Origin: Cadophora sp. MPI-SDFR-AT-0126
Lineage: Eukaryota > Ascomycota > Leotiomycetes > Helotiales > Ploettnerulaceae
Length of the DNA: 64,000 bases
Assembly (NCBI GenBank): GCA_020747065.1
Contig: JAGMVK010000001.1
Location: forward strand, 2,170,001 to 2,234,000
Reading direction: 5' to 3'
Shown here: positions 1 through 12,726 of the stretch, piece by piece
Layout of the letters: the number at the start of each line of letters is the position of its first letter
How positions within the stretch are numbered: the stretch's first letter is position 1
Translations under genes and position numbers: made by a program
Notes under the pieces: generated by a model
Database searches by the model: none
Seen by the model: only the letters and a program-made list of their open reading frames with translations
What the model was told of the DNA's origin: nothing

Positions 1-2236
1 ATCAATCTTGCTGTCCAAAGAGGCTGTGCCGATATGGTCGACGAGCTTCTCCCCCTCATGGAGCCAATCTACGTCAAAGCTAGAGAGGAGAATGGAAAAT
101 ATGGGGAAATAGGGACAAGCCGGAACCCCAAATTTCAAGAGAAATATCTTCTCGGTCTCAGCAACGTCAAGGTACGGGAGGAAGATCTGCAAAATCGCTC
201 GACACACATATCACTTTGTAACAATCTTCTGAGCTTGGGACACTTGAAAGCTCTCGAACAACTCCCGAATCTCGGTGTTGATTTCTCTCCAAACAACGAC
301 AGCTACTCAGACTTTCTTACGACTCTGGTCAAGTGCGGATATGCAGAATTGTTTCAGGTGCTAGGAGATTCCGTCACTACACCTGGGTGGATCAATGGGA
401 TCATTTCTGCCGAGCACGGTAAATCCCTTGACCCATATCTAGTCAGCGCTGTAAACAGCGATCTTCCGAATCTGGACATTGTGAAGATTGCAGTTGAGAG
501 ATTTAAAGCAGACGTCAACATCCAGCCTGTGGTAAAGTTCTATCCTGGTTATAATACCGGCGATGACGCTCCCGGGCCAAGTCCTCTCCACATTTTAGCC
601 AGTGCAACCAGATGGTGGCAGACTGACGCGATGGTATATCTGCTCGGAAAAGGCGCCAACACAGAGCTCAAGAACCAAATGGGTCAATCAGTTCTCAATT
701 ATGCCGTCTCGCCCAGTCATTCATCTGGAACTTATCGAAGAAGAGAGACTGTCAAAATCCTCCTGGAAAATGGCGCAGATCCAAACAGCTTGGACAATGA
801 TGGGATGTCCTGTTTGAACCATGCTATGTATGATTTGGAGCTTGTTACTCTGCTCATAGAACATGGTGCCGATGTGGCGATTGGAGAAAACCCCGTACTA
901 TTTTCTGCGATCACGTCTCTTGACGTCGCTGCAGTCTCAGTCCTCTTGAAAGCTGGTGCAGACTGCAATGCAAAGCAAAAACCAGTCGATAAATCGAAGC
1001 AATTACGATATCTAGGACCAAGGGTGCCTGACGCCGACTCAAGTCCGCTTCATCATGCCGCAAGCAACAAATTCAACACCCCCGAGGATCACATCACCGC
1101 CATTGAAATCATTAAACTGCTTTTAGAGCATGGCGCTGATCCATACTTGACGGTCTGTGAGGACGCGACTCTCGTGCATGACATCTTCAAGACTGGTGGC
1201 ATCATTCAACCGTTCTTGGATTTTGAGGGACTCGACCTTGAGCAAAGAGATCAAAATGGCCGAACTGCCCTTCTTGCTGCTTCCCAGTCTCGCTCGGGAA
1301 CACGAGAACCGTCGCAGATGCCTAACCGCCCCGGAGATCCTAGGACCTATGAGGCGAGAATGGCGAAAGTTCGAGCACGATACCAAGGCGATCTGTCGGC
1401 ATTTCTCTCTGTTTACCAACGAGGTGGGAATTTGGAAGCTGTGGACAACGAGGGAAACAGCGTCTTTCATTTTCTTGCTGAAATGGGTCCAGACCAAAAC
1501 AAAGAGCGATATGAGCAAGGATTCAACGTTCTCGTCGAAGCCGGCCAGACAATTATTGATCTACCTAACAATAAAGGTTCCACTCCTCTGCACGTCGCAC
1601 TTGCAAAGTCAAATTGGTGGGCTGTCAGGAGACTCATGGATGCCGGTGCAGATCTACTTCTCAAAGATCCTGACAAAAACAATCCTCTCCATCATCTCGC
1701 ATGCGCGAATTTCCCTGATCATATATCAAAGCAGCAATGGCTCAATGAATTTCTCGAACTTGGCGTTCCTATCGACGAGAAGAACAACTTAGGCCAAACT
1801 CCTCTTTTCAAGTTCTTCACTGGTTTCCCGACTGTAAAAAGCGAATCTCAAGAGCCATTCTCGTCGTTCTTGAAAGGTGGCGCGGACATATTCACCAGGA
1901 ATAACGAGGGCGAGACTCTGCTTCATGTCATGGCCAAGAAGGTAAATCATACCAGTTGCTTCGATTTCTACGTGTTCGGCAGGGGCGGTCCAAATGCAGA
2001 CGGATTCAAGTTTTTGATGAACATGGGACTAGATCCTATGGCAGAGGACAAAGATCACAAAACTCCATTGGCAAGTCTTGCTCTGGTACATACGATGTGC
2101 AGTTCTAACCATTTTGCAGGATGTAGCGGCAGCTTGCAGCAATAATCTCGTTTTGGATCTCTTCAAGAGGGACAAGCCCCCTTCGCCTGAAGTGGTTGTT
2201 GAGCAGGCTGAACCCTTCTGGTTCTGGGAAAAGTAG
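1..2236 (+). CDS. Ankyrin-repeat protein, 5'-truncated by the window
   Basis: The frame is open from base 1, so the first in-frame ATG (34) is probably internal and the gene starts upstream. The protein carries many ankyrin-like units: consensus pieces such as PLHILA, VKILLENGADPNS, IIKLLLEHGADPYL and TPLHVALAKSNWWAVRRLMDAGADLLLKD recur through about 680 residues. Such proteins act as protein-interaction scaffolds; no partner or catalytic domain is visible. Unspliced, the frame stops at 2143-2145 with a poor tail. Removing a GT-AG segment at 2086-2119, with a TCTAAC branch-like box, restores an ankyrin-like ending (DVAAACSNNLVLDLF) and moves the stop to 2234-2236. That intron would be only 34 nt, short for fungi, so the 3' end is uncertain. 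The ankyrin identity is secure; the biological role is unknown. Confidence 0.85.
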
Positions 2237-3070
2237 CTTGGGATGAGAAGTCACATGGCTCAGATCTCATTTGATATTTTGACTCTGTATCTTGAATAAC
2301 AAACGCGCACGCCAGAACTACTCGAGAGGCGGCAGCAAGATCTGGCTTTCCTCTTCGACAGTAGATCACCATCACCACGGCACACCGATCATTGTGGTAG
2401 TGAACGAAAATGACCTTTCTGCCTCACGCAATGGACCTTTCAAGAGTCTAACCTTGTCGAGCCGAATCTCGATGTCGCTTCAAACACTCCCGTTGGCTAA
2501 AGATCACGATATCTTACCTCATATCAGAAGACTGCACTTACGTCACAATTCCTTGACACTCGAGTCATCACAATACCTCATCAAAATTCGCGGAAGTGCC
2601 GGAGCGTTTGCTCCATGCGCCCAATCATTCGTTCTTTTGTGCTAGAGTTGCAGCAGCACCTGCAGACTACGGTATCTCAAAGTCGGCATGCGAGTGGAAA
2701 GCCACAAGTTACCCTCGCACGGCATTAGTAATGCCTGTCCTCATGTCGGCAAATGAGTCGATCGTTTACTCTCCCTTGCGGGATGATTGGTTGTGTCTCC
2801 AATTGGAGAGGACAACGTTTCCGAGGATCCCGAGTCACAGTCCCCAGCAAAAAAAATCCTGACAACCAATAACATCACTTCATATGACAGTGGCACCACT
2901 CCTTTCATCGTCGGTGCCGACGACTGAACTGGACGCCAATAATGCAGTGAGATGCTGTCTATCCTTACCGGAATAGCATCATCACACGGTCCTCCATGTT
3001 GACTCTGCCGCATGTCATCATCTGACTGTGGGGATTTTCGCCAGAAGGATCGCAACGACGTTGTGTTGTT

Positions 3071-3108
3071 CCAATGATTGGTGTTTCTTTTGTGCGAAGG
3101 TTCGAGAC
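3071..3108. promoter_or_regulatory. CCAAT/ATTGG dyad and heat-shock-element-like sequence
   Basis: CCAAT (3071-3075) and ATTGG (3077-3081) form a small dyad. Fifteen bases on, GAA-gg-TTC-ga-GAc (3096-3108) matches the alternating heat-shock factor consensus nGAAnnTTCnnGAA except for its last base. It lies about 225 bp before the start codon of an HSP30-like gene, where heat or stress control is known in yeast relatives. Function here is inferred. Confidence 0.35.
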
Positions 3109-3235
3109 TCTAGGACTTTCCTATGCACGTCAGCCTCTGAATTCTACTCTGTGCTGGTAGGGCGTTTGTCAGGTGCCGACGTTCTCACAATGATCTGAGA
3201 TCACAATTCCCTCAGAATGCCGTGTCGTTGAAAAG

Positions 3236-3241
3236 TATATA
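3236..3241 (+). promoter_or_regulatory. TATA-like box of the opsin-related gene
   Basis: TATATA lies 92 bp before the chosen ATG at 3333. A pyrimidine-rich leader follows, as in strongly expressed fungal promoters. Confidence 0.4.
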
Positions 3242-3332
3242 GCTCTTGTCGTCAGCCTCTACTTTCGAGTTTTACCCCTCAGTCACAATCAACCTCCCAT
3301 CTGAAATATCAAATCCCACCCACGTCATCAAA

Positions 3333-4397
3333 ATGAACGTCCTCATCGCTCGCACCAATGATGCTCTGAATATCAATCCTCCAGTGGGAGACTTCCATCT
3401 TGTCGTCAATGGATCTGATTGGCTCTGGGCTGTGACTGCCGTCTATGCTCTGTCCCTCCTTGTGGTCATCGTCCTCACCTACTTCGCTAAAGCTGGCGAG
3501 AAGATCTTCCACTACCTGTTTACAATCTCCCTCTTCGTCGGAGCGATCTCCTATTTCGCCATGGCATCTGATCTTGGGTCGACTCCCGTCCTGACATCCG
3601 TCCAAGACAAGGGATTACGACAGATCTTCTACGTCCGATACATCAACTGGTAAGTTGAATGATTTCCATTTCATAACGTCGCGTCTAACATGATTCAGGT
3701 TTGTTGGCTGGACACCGCTTATTCTCGCCGTTGGTCTCGTCTCCGGCGTCAGCTGGGCAACTATCATTTTCAATGTTGCCCTTACCTGGATAGTATGTAC
3801 ATTTCCTCCACTGTAAATCTGTAAGATCTCGGATCTAGGATCAAAACATGTCTTAGGAACCGAGATCCTGATATTCAGATTCTCAATTCTACAGCGCTAA
3901 CACTCTTGAAGTGGGTCGCCTCTTGGCTCTCCGGTGCCCTCGTAGACACGACCTACAAATGGGGCTTCTTCGTCTTCGGCACCTTCGCTTACTTCCTCGT
4001 CTCCGCATCCCTCCTCACTAGCGGCCTCACAACCGCTAGGCGCCTCAACATCACCAAATCCTACCTCAGCATCGCCGGCTACCTGGTCTTCTTCTGGTTC
4101 CTCTACCCGATCGCATGGGGTGTCGATGATGGCGGAAACGTCATCAGCGTTACATCCGGCTTCATCTACATTGGTATCTTGGATCTATTCACAGTGCCAT
4201 TCTTCGCTTTTGTGGTCTTGTTCTTGACCACGAGGCTGGAGTATCGCGACTTGAATCTGTACTTCACTCAGTATGGTCGTGTTCCTCCGACTGAGTACCC
4301 CGAGGGACCGGCTGGTGGAAAGGTCAATCCTACTACCACGCCAGCTATGGCTGAACCAGAGGCTCCAGCTCCAGCCCATACCTCAGAGACTGTTTGA
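3333..4397 (+). CDS. Opsin-related seven-helix membrane protein (HSP30/YRO2/ORP type)
   Basis: Predicted exons are 3333-3649, 3699-3792 and 3879-4397 (309 aa). Both introns are GT-AG (GTAAGT and GTATGT donors). The ATG at 3333 has A at -3 and is the first true ATG of the frame. The product has seven hydrophobic helices and the microbial-rhodopsin fold: helix C reads RYINW, with Asn at the bacteriorhodopsin proton-acceptor Asp85 position, and helix G reads GILDLFTVPFFAF. In light-sensing opsins the equivalent of V243 is the lysine that binds retinal (LDxxAKP). It is Val here, so the protein should not form a retinal pigment. That places it with the fungal opsin-related/HSP30-MRH1-YRO2 membrane proteins, which are linked to stress at the plasma membrane. 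The C-terminus is a short Pro/Ala-rich cytoplasmic tail. Confidence 0.85.
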
Positions 4398-4660
4398 GTT
4401 GAGTGAAGCTGGCAAAGCGAAACAGGCAACACATTGGGTAGGGGGGTAATGGAGGGGGTTATGATAACGGTGCCACTTCGAATCTTTGTTAATAATGTTT
4501 AATTATCTTCTGGATGCTGTCTCCAAGAAGTGAAGTCACTCTTTTGCGAATTTTGACATGAAAAGGATGTCGGGGAGTGGCTCTGTTTAGCGAGATACCC
4601 AAGTTCACAGTCAATACAAGTTATACCCACAACCACCTCTCAAGCGCCTTGATTTAATGT

Positions 4661-6248
4661 TTACATATAAATCCACTGCTCCTCGGGCACCATCCGAGAG
4701 AGCAGCCTCACAAGGTCCCTGCTTGGCCGCCACTTGCCCACATGCCACTCCAGCCTTGCGTCCGCTTCGCCAGCAACAAATCTCAAGCCCCACCGACAAA
4801 CAATATCCCATGATAATATCCCCATCCTTGGAACTCTGATTCGTTCCAAGCCCAAGGACCTCACACAGCTCTCATCACTAGACTCAAAATGCAAGAACGT
4901 GAATAGCTCCCCAGACTCAAGAACCGGCATGACATCCAAAGCCTTGGCAAATGCCCCCAACAGACTTTCCACCTCTCCATCGATGGGTTTCGTACGGAAC
5001 ATATTTGGAGAGGTGTTCTCGTACTGTCCACTTTGATCGTCCCATTCATCATCTCCCTCTTGCTTCTCCACAGGTGGATAATGCCTATCCTCTATTTTGA
5101 AACCCTCATCGGTTCTGCCTTCTCCTTTAGGTCCCTCAAAATACCACCTTCCAGACGGAGCTGCTGAATGGAATATGACTTTGAGGATTCTCAGTCGTGG
5201 CCAAAAAGGCATCGATCCTCCCTCATCCTCACCAGGCCAAAACAGCGTCTGGTCCACAACGCCCAATACTTCCCAAGTAAACAAGTTCTGCGAATACACC
5301 CTGAGCGCCGCACTCAACGGATCACTTGTCAACGACATCACAAGGTCAGGAAGAGCAACACCCTGATCCAACTGGACCATCGCACCCAGAGTTCCAAATC
5401 TAATAACCAAATTCTTCAAAGCCACACCCACGCCCAGCCTCACCATCATCGCCGCAGCATCCCATCTCCCATCCCTCCTCGGGCCCTCCCACACCCGGCT
5501 ATGATGCCTATTCACCTCTGCCGTGTACGGATACTGCATCCCCTCAAACAAATACTTCACATCTAGCGTCATCAAACCTGGCATCTTACTCGCCATTTAG
5601 AACATCACGCAAGGATCGATAGGTCGTTCGCACGCCGCGGGCGACTCAAACATATCCGACCAGAAGGTCGCGTCTTCACCGATGACGAGGGTACGGATCG
5701 AGGAGAGCAAAGGTAAAGAGTCGGGGGCGAGCAGATGTAACTTCCAGCTACTGAAACGTCTGTGTTCGCAGATGTTGGGATGGGTGTCTTGAGTCGGAGA
5801 GATGATTGAGAGGGTTCGCTCTACGAACCGATTTCCCAGTTCGAGTTCTCGATCCTCGATACTTAATTGCTTCAAAAAGCTTCGATGTCTGATCCGTGAA
5901 CATCTCATCTTTGAGTCGCAGTTCAGAAGCTGTCTCGCGACATGGTACAGGCTCGAATGGTCCTTCATCCCCGTCATCAGTGTCTGGATATACCATGTAC
6001 TCCGTGTACCCAGGAGGCCTCAATTCTGGGAACTCGAAAGTGAAAATGACTTTCTTTAAGAGACGAATGCGGTGGCCTTGGTATAAAGACAGGAATTCAG
6101 GAATGGTGCTGGCTTTCAGCTGGAATGTGCTGTCCCAGGCTACTTCAACGGCTGCTTGGGTTGCATAGGAGGCGATGAGGAGGTTTGCTCTGGTGGGTGT
6201 GGTGCAATGGAGGGCGATACTTGTGAGGATTTCATGGGGTAGATGCAT
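4661..6248 (-). pseudogene. Broken F-box-like protein gene
   Basis: Read on the minus strand from the ATG at 6248, the protein begins MHLPHEILTSIALHC, a typical fungal F-box-like start. The frame stays plausible to about 5880 (…DQTSKLFEAIK). The family-like sequence then continues in another frame (SIEDRELELGNRFVER…), which needs one base skipped. In that second frame a TAA at 5597-5599 sits between …RPIDPCVMF and MASKMPGLMTLDV, after which the same frame runs on for 310 codons to 4661. I found no convincing GT-AG intron across the frameshift. One of about 46 nt could remove the TAA, but it would also remove plausible coding sequence. A pseudogene or sequence error is the simplest reading. 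An intact homologue would probably be a substrate adaptor of about 520 aa. Confidence 0.6.
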
Positions 6249-6859
6249 GTTTTCTGAATTGATACCTGTGCTTATAAGAAAGCTGGCTTGGATGGTGTGT
6301 TTCGGGTGTGCTGAGACCGAGTGGATCGGCGTTGAGTATTCTGAATGTTACGGAACCGAGGCTTGGCAAACATGCCTTGTTATCACACAGTGAGATTTGA
6401 CATGTTCAGAGACATGACCGTTTCTGCCGCCTGCTTGATAGGAACTGTATCGAATCCCTTTAGGAGAATTAGAGCTCCAACGAATATTCTTCAGAGTTCA
6501 CTCATGGTTTCGACTTGGGAGATTCCCACAGGCTCCAAGCGCAGTCTCCACATTTCCTTTGATCCAATATATCACAGACTCACGAAGCCCACGGCAAATG
6601 GTATGTCAAGAGTATTTTCCTCCATAAGACAAAGCCAAATGCTAGCTAAACCATAAATACACCAATGACGGTATGTGCATCATTACCGCTACAACAAAAG
6701 CGCTGCAGTCATTTTCTGGTATCATATCATATCCATGTCTCAAGACCCAGTCCATCCAGCGATCAGTAATATCAATAGCTGGTAGCAAATATCCATCTCT
6801 GCACACCCACTACTATACTCAAACATCCCTGCTCGATCAAAGAATTATGAAGCCGCCTT
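6249..6859. other. Intergenic between F-box relic and PDS5
   Basis: Open frames here are short and without motifs. The interval holds the 3' flank of PDS5 (minus strand) and the upstream side of the F-box relic. Confidence 0.5.
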
Positions 6860-9800
6860 TCAGTCACTCTCATCCATATCAAAAATATCTTTTTCCTTCA
6901 CTGCCTTTCCTTTCCCAGCTTTCTTCCCTTTCGCGGCTGGTGCCTTGGCTTTCGGCTTTGCGGCAGCTTTTACTGCAACAGGACTCTTCGCCTTCGGCTT
7001 GGCTTTGGCCTTCGGCGCTGCCTTTGCCCTCGTTGTTTTCGCAGGAGTGGCTGCTGCCGATGATGTAGGAGCAGGTACTTGTTTGCGGCCGCTTGAACGT
7101 GAGGGGAGAGATCGCTTGCCATTCGATGCGGGAGGCGTCGGTTCGACTTCTTCTTCCTCCTCAGGCTCGGGTTCTGGCTCCGGAGAAAGTGATGACCCTT
7201 CCTCTTCTGCTTCAGGTTCCGAAGCACCCGCATTTTCTTCTTCTGGCTCCTCGGCTTCCTCATCTACTTCCATCGCTTCCTCATCTTCTGCCTCAGATTC
7301 AGTCTCGGGGCGAGCGATTCGAGGTTCCGCTGATCCATCCTTACTCAGGTACTCCCACTCAGCGACACCATCCCACATCTCCTTATCATCGTCGCTATCG
7401 TCCCGATCGGCGTAACTCTTTCGTGCACTAGCAGCACGACCGCTCCTCCTTCTGTCAATTGATGAAGGATCGGGTGAGCTAAATGCTCCAGCAGCTGACT
7501 TCTTGGGCTTCGGTGTCTTCTTTTCACGAATCACTTTCTCTTTCTTGGGCGCTGGAACTTTGATCGGCCGAGATTTTGATTCTGTCTTCACCTTCTTCGC
7601 TGGATGGCCCTCATGGTCGTCGGACTTTCGTTTCTGCTGCAACGTTTGTTAGTAGCGCATAATATCAGTTGATGGAGTACAAACCTTCTTTTGTTCTGCC
7701 CTCCTGACAAGCCCATCAAGCAGTTTGTCCACCTCCTCGGGCAAGTAGTTCTTCTCGGCAATTTCTTGAGCAACGGCGTGACTTGGCAGAGCGCCAAACA
7801 AACCAGCAGGTATGCCAACCTTGCCTGGGTACGTCTGCATACTCCATCCCTTCTTTTCTTCCCACTTCTTGATAAGAGTCTGGGCAAGATCGCTGAGTAT
7901 GTAGATATTATCTTCATCCCCGGGAATCAAGTCTCGAGCTTGCTTGACACGTTCTGCGTACTTGTAAGTCAGAGCAAGACTTGGCTCTGATGCAACAGTG
8001 GATAAGTAGTAGATGATGTATTTTCCAATGTCGGCCAATTCCGTGGGTTCCGTGCTGAAATCTGGATGATGTGCCAGAAGATGAAGTAGTCGAGGGAAGA
8101 GCTGTTCGAAAAGGGTGCTCTTCGTATCGCGACACAATTTGACTCGGGAACGGATCCAAGTCATGATGGAGTTCTTGAACTCGACGACCGGTTCAAATGC
8201 AGTGATGAACATGATCGTTGTGAATCTCGGTGGGTATTTACCCTTTACAATATATTTCTGCAACTTCTCAATGAATCGGGAACGAACATTGGCCAGTGAA
8301 TCCTGGGCGACGAGTGCCAGTTGATTGAACTCAACAGGAGACAGAAGTTCATCAAATATCTTGATTTTGCACAACTTCAGCATTTGTTGTGCTGCGAGAA
8401 GGCGTAGACGGGATCTGTGGTGTGCCGGGGTATCATTTTGCTTTGATAACTCTCCCTTCTTGACAATCAATTTGTTCAAAAGCTTGTAAACTGGCACAGC
8501 GATATTCTTCGCAATTTCAGGATCGTCGGTCGTTCGGAGGCGATTCACCAAAACTTTGATGGCCCAGCATTTCGCTTGACATTCCTCGTCCATATCTTCG
8601 TCGGACTGCCATTGCGGATCATCGACGGATTTTGGAGTCCGAGTCTTCAAGAGGATCTGTTGAGTGGTGATATCGATGATTTCATCATTCAAGTCTTCTA
8701 GGAGCTTCGGGTCCAGCAGATGTAACTGGGAGACGGCAGCAAGTCTCGTCAGGAAATGATCCTCGCCATAGGTCCAACCACCTAGAGCTTTATCGACCAG
8801 ATCTTTCATATGCATCTCCTTTCTTGACGGTTCGATCGAATGAAGAATAGTAACGGCGTACTTTGCAACCTTTGCAGGGGTTCCGTGTAGCGCGAAGTTG
8901 ATCAGAGTCTGCGTGAACTTTGCGGTTGGATCGATCTCGCTTTTCCCTTCTTGCTTTGATTCCTTGGCGAAAGAGGCCAGTGCTTTCAAAGTATCAACAC
9001 TTCCGGCGTCATTTACGCGTGTTTTAGATGGTGCCTGTTCTTCCAACGACTTGCAAAGTTCCTTGACGCTTGCCTTGAAGATCTCCGGGTGTTTGTCTGA
9101 AATCTCCTTCATCACACTGCGAGCTGTCGCTGCCAATCCATTCTCGTCCGTCCGGCCAAATTGTAGAATGACTGGTTGATGACTTCGATTATAGACCAGG
9201 GATGCCGAGCGGTAGATGATTGGGATGAGAGTATCGAGAAGACCAGCTGGAGCATTAGGTGCAGCGTTGATTCGCTTTTGGAATTCCTTGATAGCTTTGA
9301 AGACTGTGTTGAAGTCGCTCTCTGGAGCCATGGCAAATCGGAGCAGCTGGTAGGATCGTCTGTCATGAAGCTTTGCGTACTTGTGCAACTCCTGTGTCGT
9401 TCTCATGGGATCCGGCAACAGGTTTGCAAGCCACTTGATGGTCGAATCGAGTTTATTCTTCACATCCTTCGCATCTCCCTCAATGACACCACCGTTGAAC
9501 TCCTCACACCGCTTGAGGAAGGCTTGGAGAACTTGAGAATATGTTGTCCTCCGAGATTGCATAGCGTAGAAAGCCTTTTTCGCCTTTTGATCCAGTGACT
9601 TGACGACCAGGAGAATACGTTCCGTACGAATCTTGTCTGCATCGAATGGGCCATCTCCGTTCGCCTGGGCCTGTGAATCTCCACTGGGTCCTTTTCCCTT
9701 TTTTGCGGGCGGATAGCTGAGTGGGATCAGCTGCTCGAACATGACATGATCGAGAAGAACATTGACTTCTAAATCATTGACATAGAACGAGTCAAAGATC

Positions 9801-11521
9801 TTGGTAGGAATACCTCCTAAAGCATCTGTCACGCTTTCGTTCTCCACAGCAATCTCGCCTGCAGCCACACCCCATATTCTGCCAAGAGCAGTCATTGCTT
9901 CAACTCTTACAGCGTGCTTTCGGTCTCGTGCTCGGTCAGCGAGATTACAGAGTACAGACCCGGACTTGTTGACAGAGCCGTTTGGAGCAAGCTTGGACAT
10001 GATATCGTAAAAGCTAAATCTGCTCACAGCTCTTACTGCCGCAAGACGGACCTTCTCATCCGAATCGCAAAGCTTTTCACCAAGCCCCTGAACCAAGGAT
10101 GCTTCCTCGTGCGGACTCAAGCCAATACCTCCTGCTGAAGTAATGAGAATGCGACCAACACCCGTTGTCCAAGCAGATCGTATCGCGGAAGATTTGTCGT
10201 TTCTCCTGCCCATAAAGCTCTGGTAGACGCTTGGATGCGTCTGGACAAATGACTGAGGCGAGATGGGTGTGGTGAGGATGCTGTCAGAAACGGGATTCTG
10301 AGGATAGTCTTCCAACTTTGCCGGAGGATAAGCAGCTGGATCCATGAGTGGAGGTGGAGGTGGTCCTGCTGCACCAATTCCAGAAATAATGTCTCCAAGA
10401 GTCTCAGTGGCCATAGTCCTCAACTGTACATTGTCGGCAGATAGTTCTGCTTCCAGCTGTGGAATGACGTTCTGCAAAACAGCGGGTGATGCTCTCCACA
10501 ATTCCCGCAAAAGTCTATGTGCCTTCGCCAATTCTTGTAAATCTGACTCGGTCGGACCAGTAGGCACATCTTCATCATCCGAATCTGCTGCGTCGCTCGT
10601 TCTTCGGTGTCCATTGGGTTTGGGAGGCGCTCCAGTTGAAACCTCCAATATGACCTCGTTGAAGTATTGACTAACATAACGCGCCATCTTCTCCGGACAA
10701 TGGTTGCAAATGCTTTTTGCCATATTGTAGGCTTCTGGAAGCTCTTTCGGTAGTAGTGTTGTCTGCTTTCCATCCACCTCCTGTTTACCCTTGCCTCCTG
10801 GAGTCGCAGCTCGTAGGAATTGCGCTACAATGATATCCACCACATTTGCAGGCAAGCTTTGCGCCTCATCTACCAACGTTACCAGCATTTGCGTCATATG
10901 GTATTCCACGTCCTTTGCAATGGACTCTCCCGTCGAAGCTTTCGTAGAACCAGAAATCATGTCGAAGAAGGAGCTGAATAAATGGAGGATCAAGGAGTCG
11001 GAATTCTGGATGTCGCAGAGCAGAACAATACTCTTGACTTCCGCCAGTGAAACCAAGACATACTTGTGCTGCGCATTGTAGGCGTGTGAAGGGTCGGAAA
11101 GTGCTGGGAGGATAGAAGTAACGAAGAGCGTGAAGATATCCTAGGCATTGTTAGATACTGACTCCCGAGCGGAGATTCCATATCATACCTTGAGCTGAGT
11201 AGGAGTGAACGGTGCATCAGGAGCGCAAAGTTTCAGAACATCCACCAAGCAGCAAGCTGCGAATGCGCGTACACCTTTATCCTTATGTCCCAAGAGATTC
11301 TGCCCCGCAAGCTCCTTCGCGACTTTGGTGAACGAGTCCTTGTCAATCTCCTCCTGATCCATCTCTCGAAGCTCATTTGCAAGAGTATCCAGTCTTCTTA
11401 AGAGCTCCCCTGTGGGAATCGGCTTTCCAGCGCGCCATGACAGCGGTTCGTTGAAGGTCAGTCTCACGAGGTCTTGCTCTGGTTCCTCAGACACAGCTTC
11501 CGCTCCGCGGCGCGGGGCCAT
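6860..11521 (-). CDS. pds5: Sister chromatid cohesion protein PDS5
   Basis: Predicted exons on the minus strand are 11521-11189, 11140-7685 and 7636-6860 (about 1521 aa, normal for fungal Pds5/BimD/Spo76). Introns of 48 nt each sit at 11188-11141 and 7684-7637; the second has a textbook CTACTAAC branch site and TTGCAG acceptor. The N-terminus carries the Pds5 signature region (LANELREMDQEEID…LVDVLKLCAPDAPFTPTQLKDIFTLF), followed by over 1000 residues of HEAT-type helical repeats. The last exon encodes a low-complexity tail with acidic (EEEEVEP) and Lys/Ala/Pro-rich stretches, a usual chromatin-contacting end. The protein binds the cohesin ring in the nucleus and regulates its maintenance and release. 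The ATG is followed by MAPRRGAEAV and sits in a short intergenic space. Confidence 0.95.
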
Positions 11522-12726
11522 TTCGAATTGAAAACTCCAGTCGCTGTATTGAGGAAATGGGAATAGTCGCGACGGTGGAAGGAATTGGATATTTGGCGAT
11601 TTGGTGGGTTGGAGCTCGAAGTGGCGGCGGTTAGATGTGGTGTTGTCAGCTTCGCGCGTCGCACAAGTGGTTTCGATGGAGACGCGTTGTCGAGGTCGAG
11701 GTCCCGCTAGGGAGACGACTTCTCCTAGATTTCACTCGTCATGACTTTTGATACTAATCCACCTCAGAGAGGAGCAAGGCATAACATACTATCTACTTTC
11801 TACACTGATCAAAAATTTAATGGTCAAATGCCTTCTTTGTTTCTCTCCCTGCAAACCAGCTCTCCAGGTCAAGCTTTGATGACTCGTCAACTAAATGACC
11901 ATAGTACAAAGTATTGCCGTGAGTGCTGGATGCTTCTCTGGGCCAGTGAATGGAATGTTTACACACCTTTATTTACATCTGCATCGTCTATTTTGCTTCT
12001 TCGATATCTTACATGTGGCATTTCCATATTCTTTCACTTTTGATTCTGGTGGTTTGGCCTGCTCCGTTTCTACAGCCGCATCATTGTACAGAGTCTTGAT
12101 TCGTATCCGTATGCAAGGCCAAGTGAAAACTTGGAGGTCGACAAGAATTCTTTCGTGAAGCTTACCTGCGGTTCTCATGGCATGGCAAGCCAGAGGCGCT
12201 AACAAGCTAAGTAAAGTCGCGAAGTGCAAACATGGACTCGATATGTGAAGATACCACCAGGCTCAGGTGATCACAAGCTTCCTAATAACTTCATAATAAT
12301 CTAGGTGGTCATTCTAAGAAGTATGTGCAATACCCAGCGTTTGAGTACAAATGAGCTGGGCCAGATGATGGAATGATTGGAAATGACTGTACTCTGAATC
12401 ATATTTACTTGCAGCCCTCTGCACAATTCACACTTGACAGACACTGTATCATTCTCCCACAATTCACTTCTCTTTATAGTATTCAGCCTTACAGGTCGAA
12501 AAGGTGGTTTAATACTGCTCTTTTCTCTTCTATTGCTTGTCAGTCCGCCTTTGACCCAGTCGTCAGCAACACCTAAAGGCCGTGACTCCTCAAACCCTCC
12601 CTTTGCTCTTCATGTCCATCACCATTTCGTATTCTTCGAGGAAAATTAGGACCCTTCTCATCATCAGTCACCGACTTTGCGACTCTCTACAACATCAAAA
12701 CTCATTCCTCCAACATCTTCTTCAAT
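11522..12726. other. Divergent intergenic between PDS5 and the WSC gene
   Basis: About 1.2 kb containing both promoters. No open frame here has recognisable protein features. A pyrimidine-rich stretch precedes the WSC gene start at 12727. Confidence 0.5.

Larger units (their letters stand above)
2237..3332. other. Intergenic, promoter side of the opsin-related gene
   Basis: No coding region with family-like content was found. The short open frames here lack recognisable motifs. The right end holds a CCAAT/ATTGG pair, a heat-shock-element-like sequence and a TATA-like box, listed separately. Confidence 0.6.
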
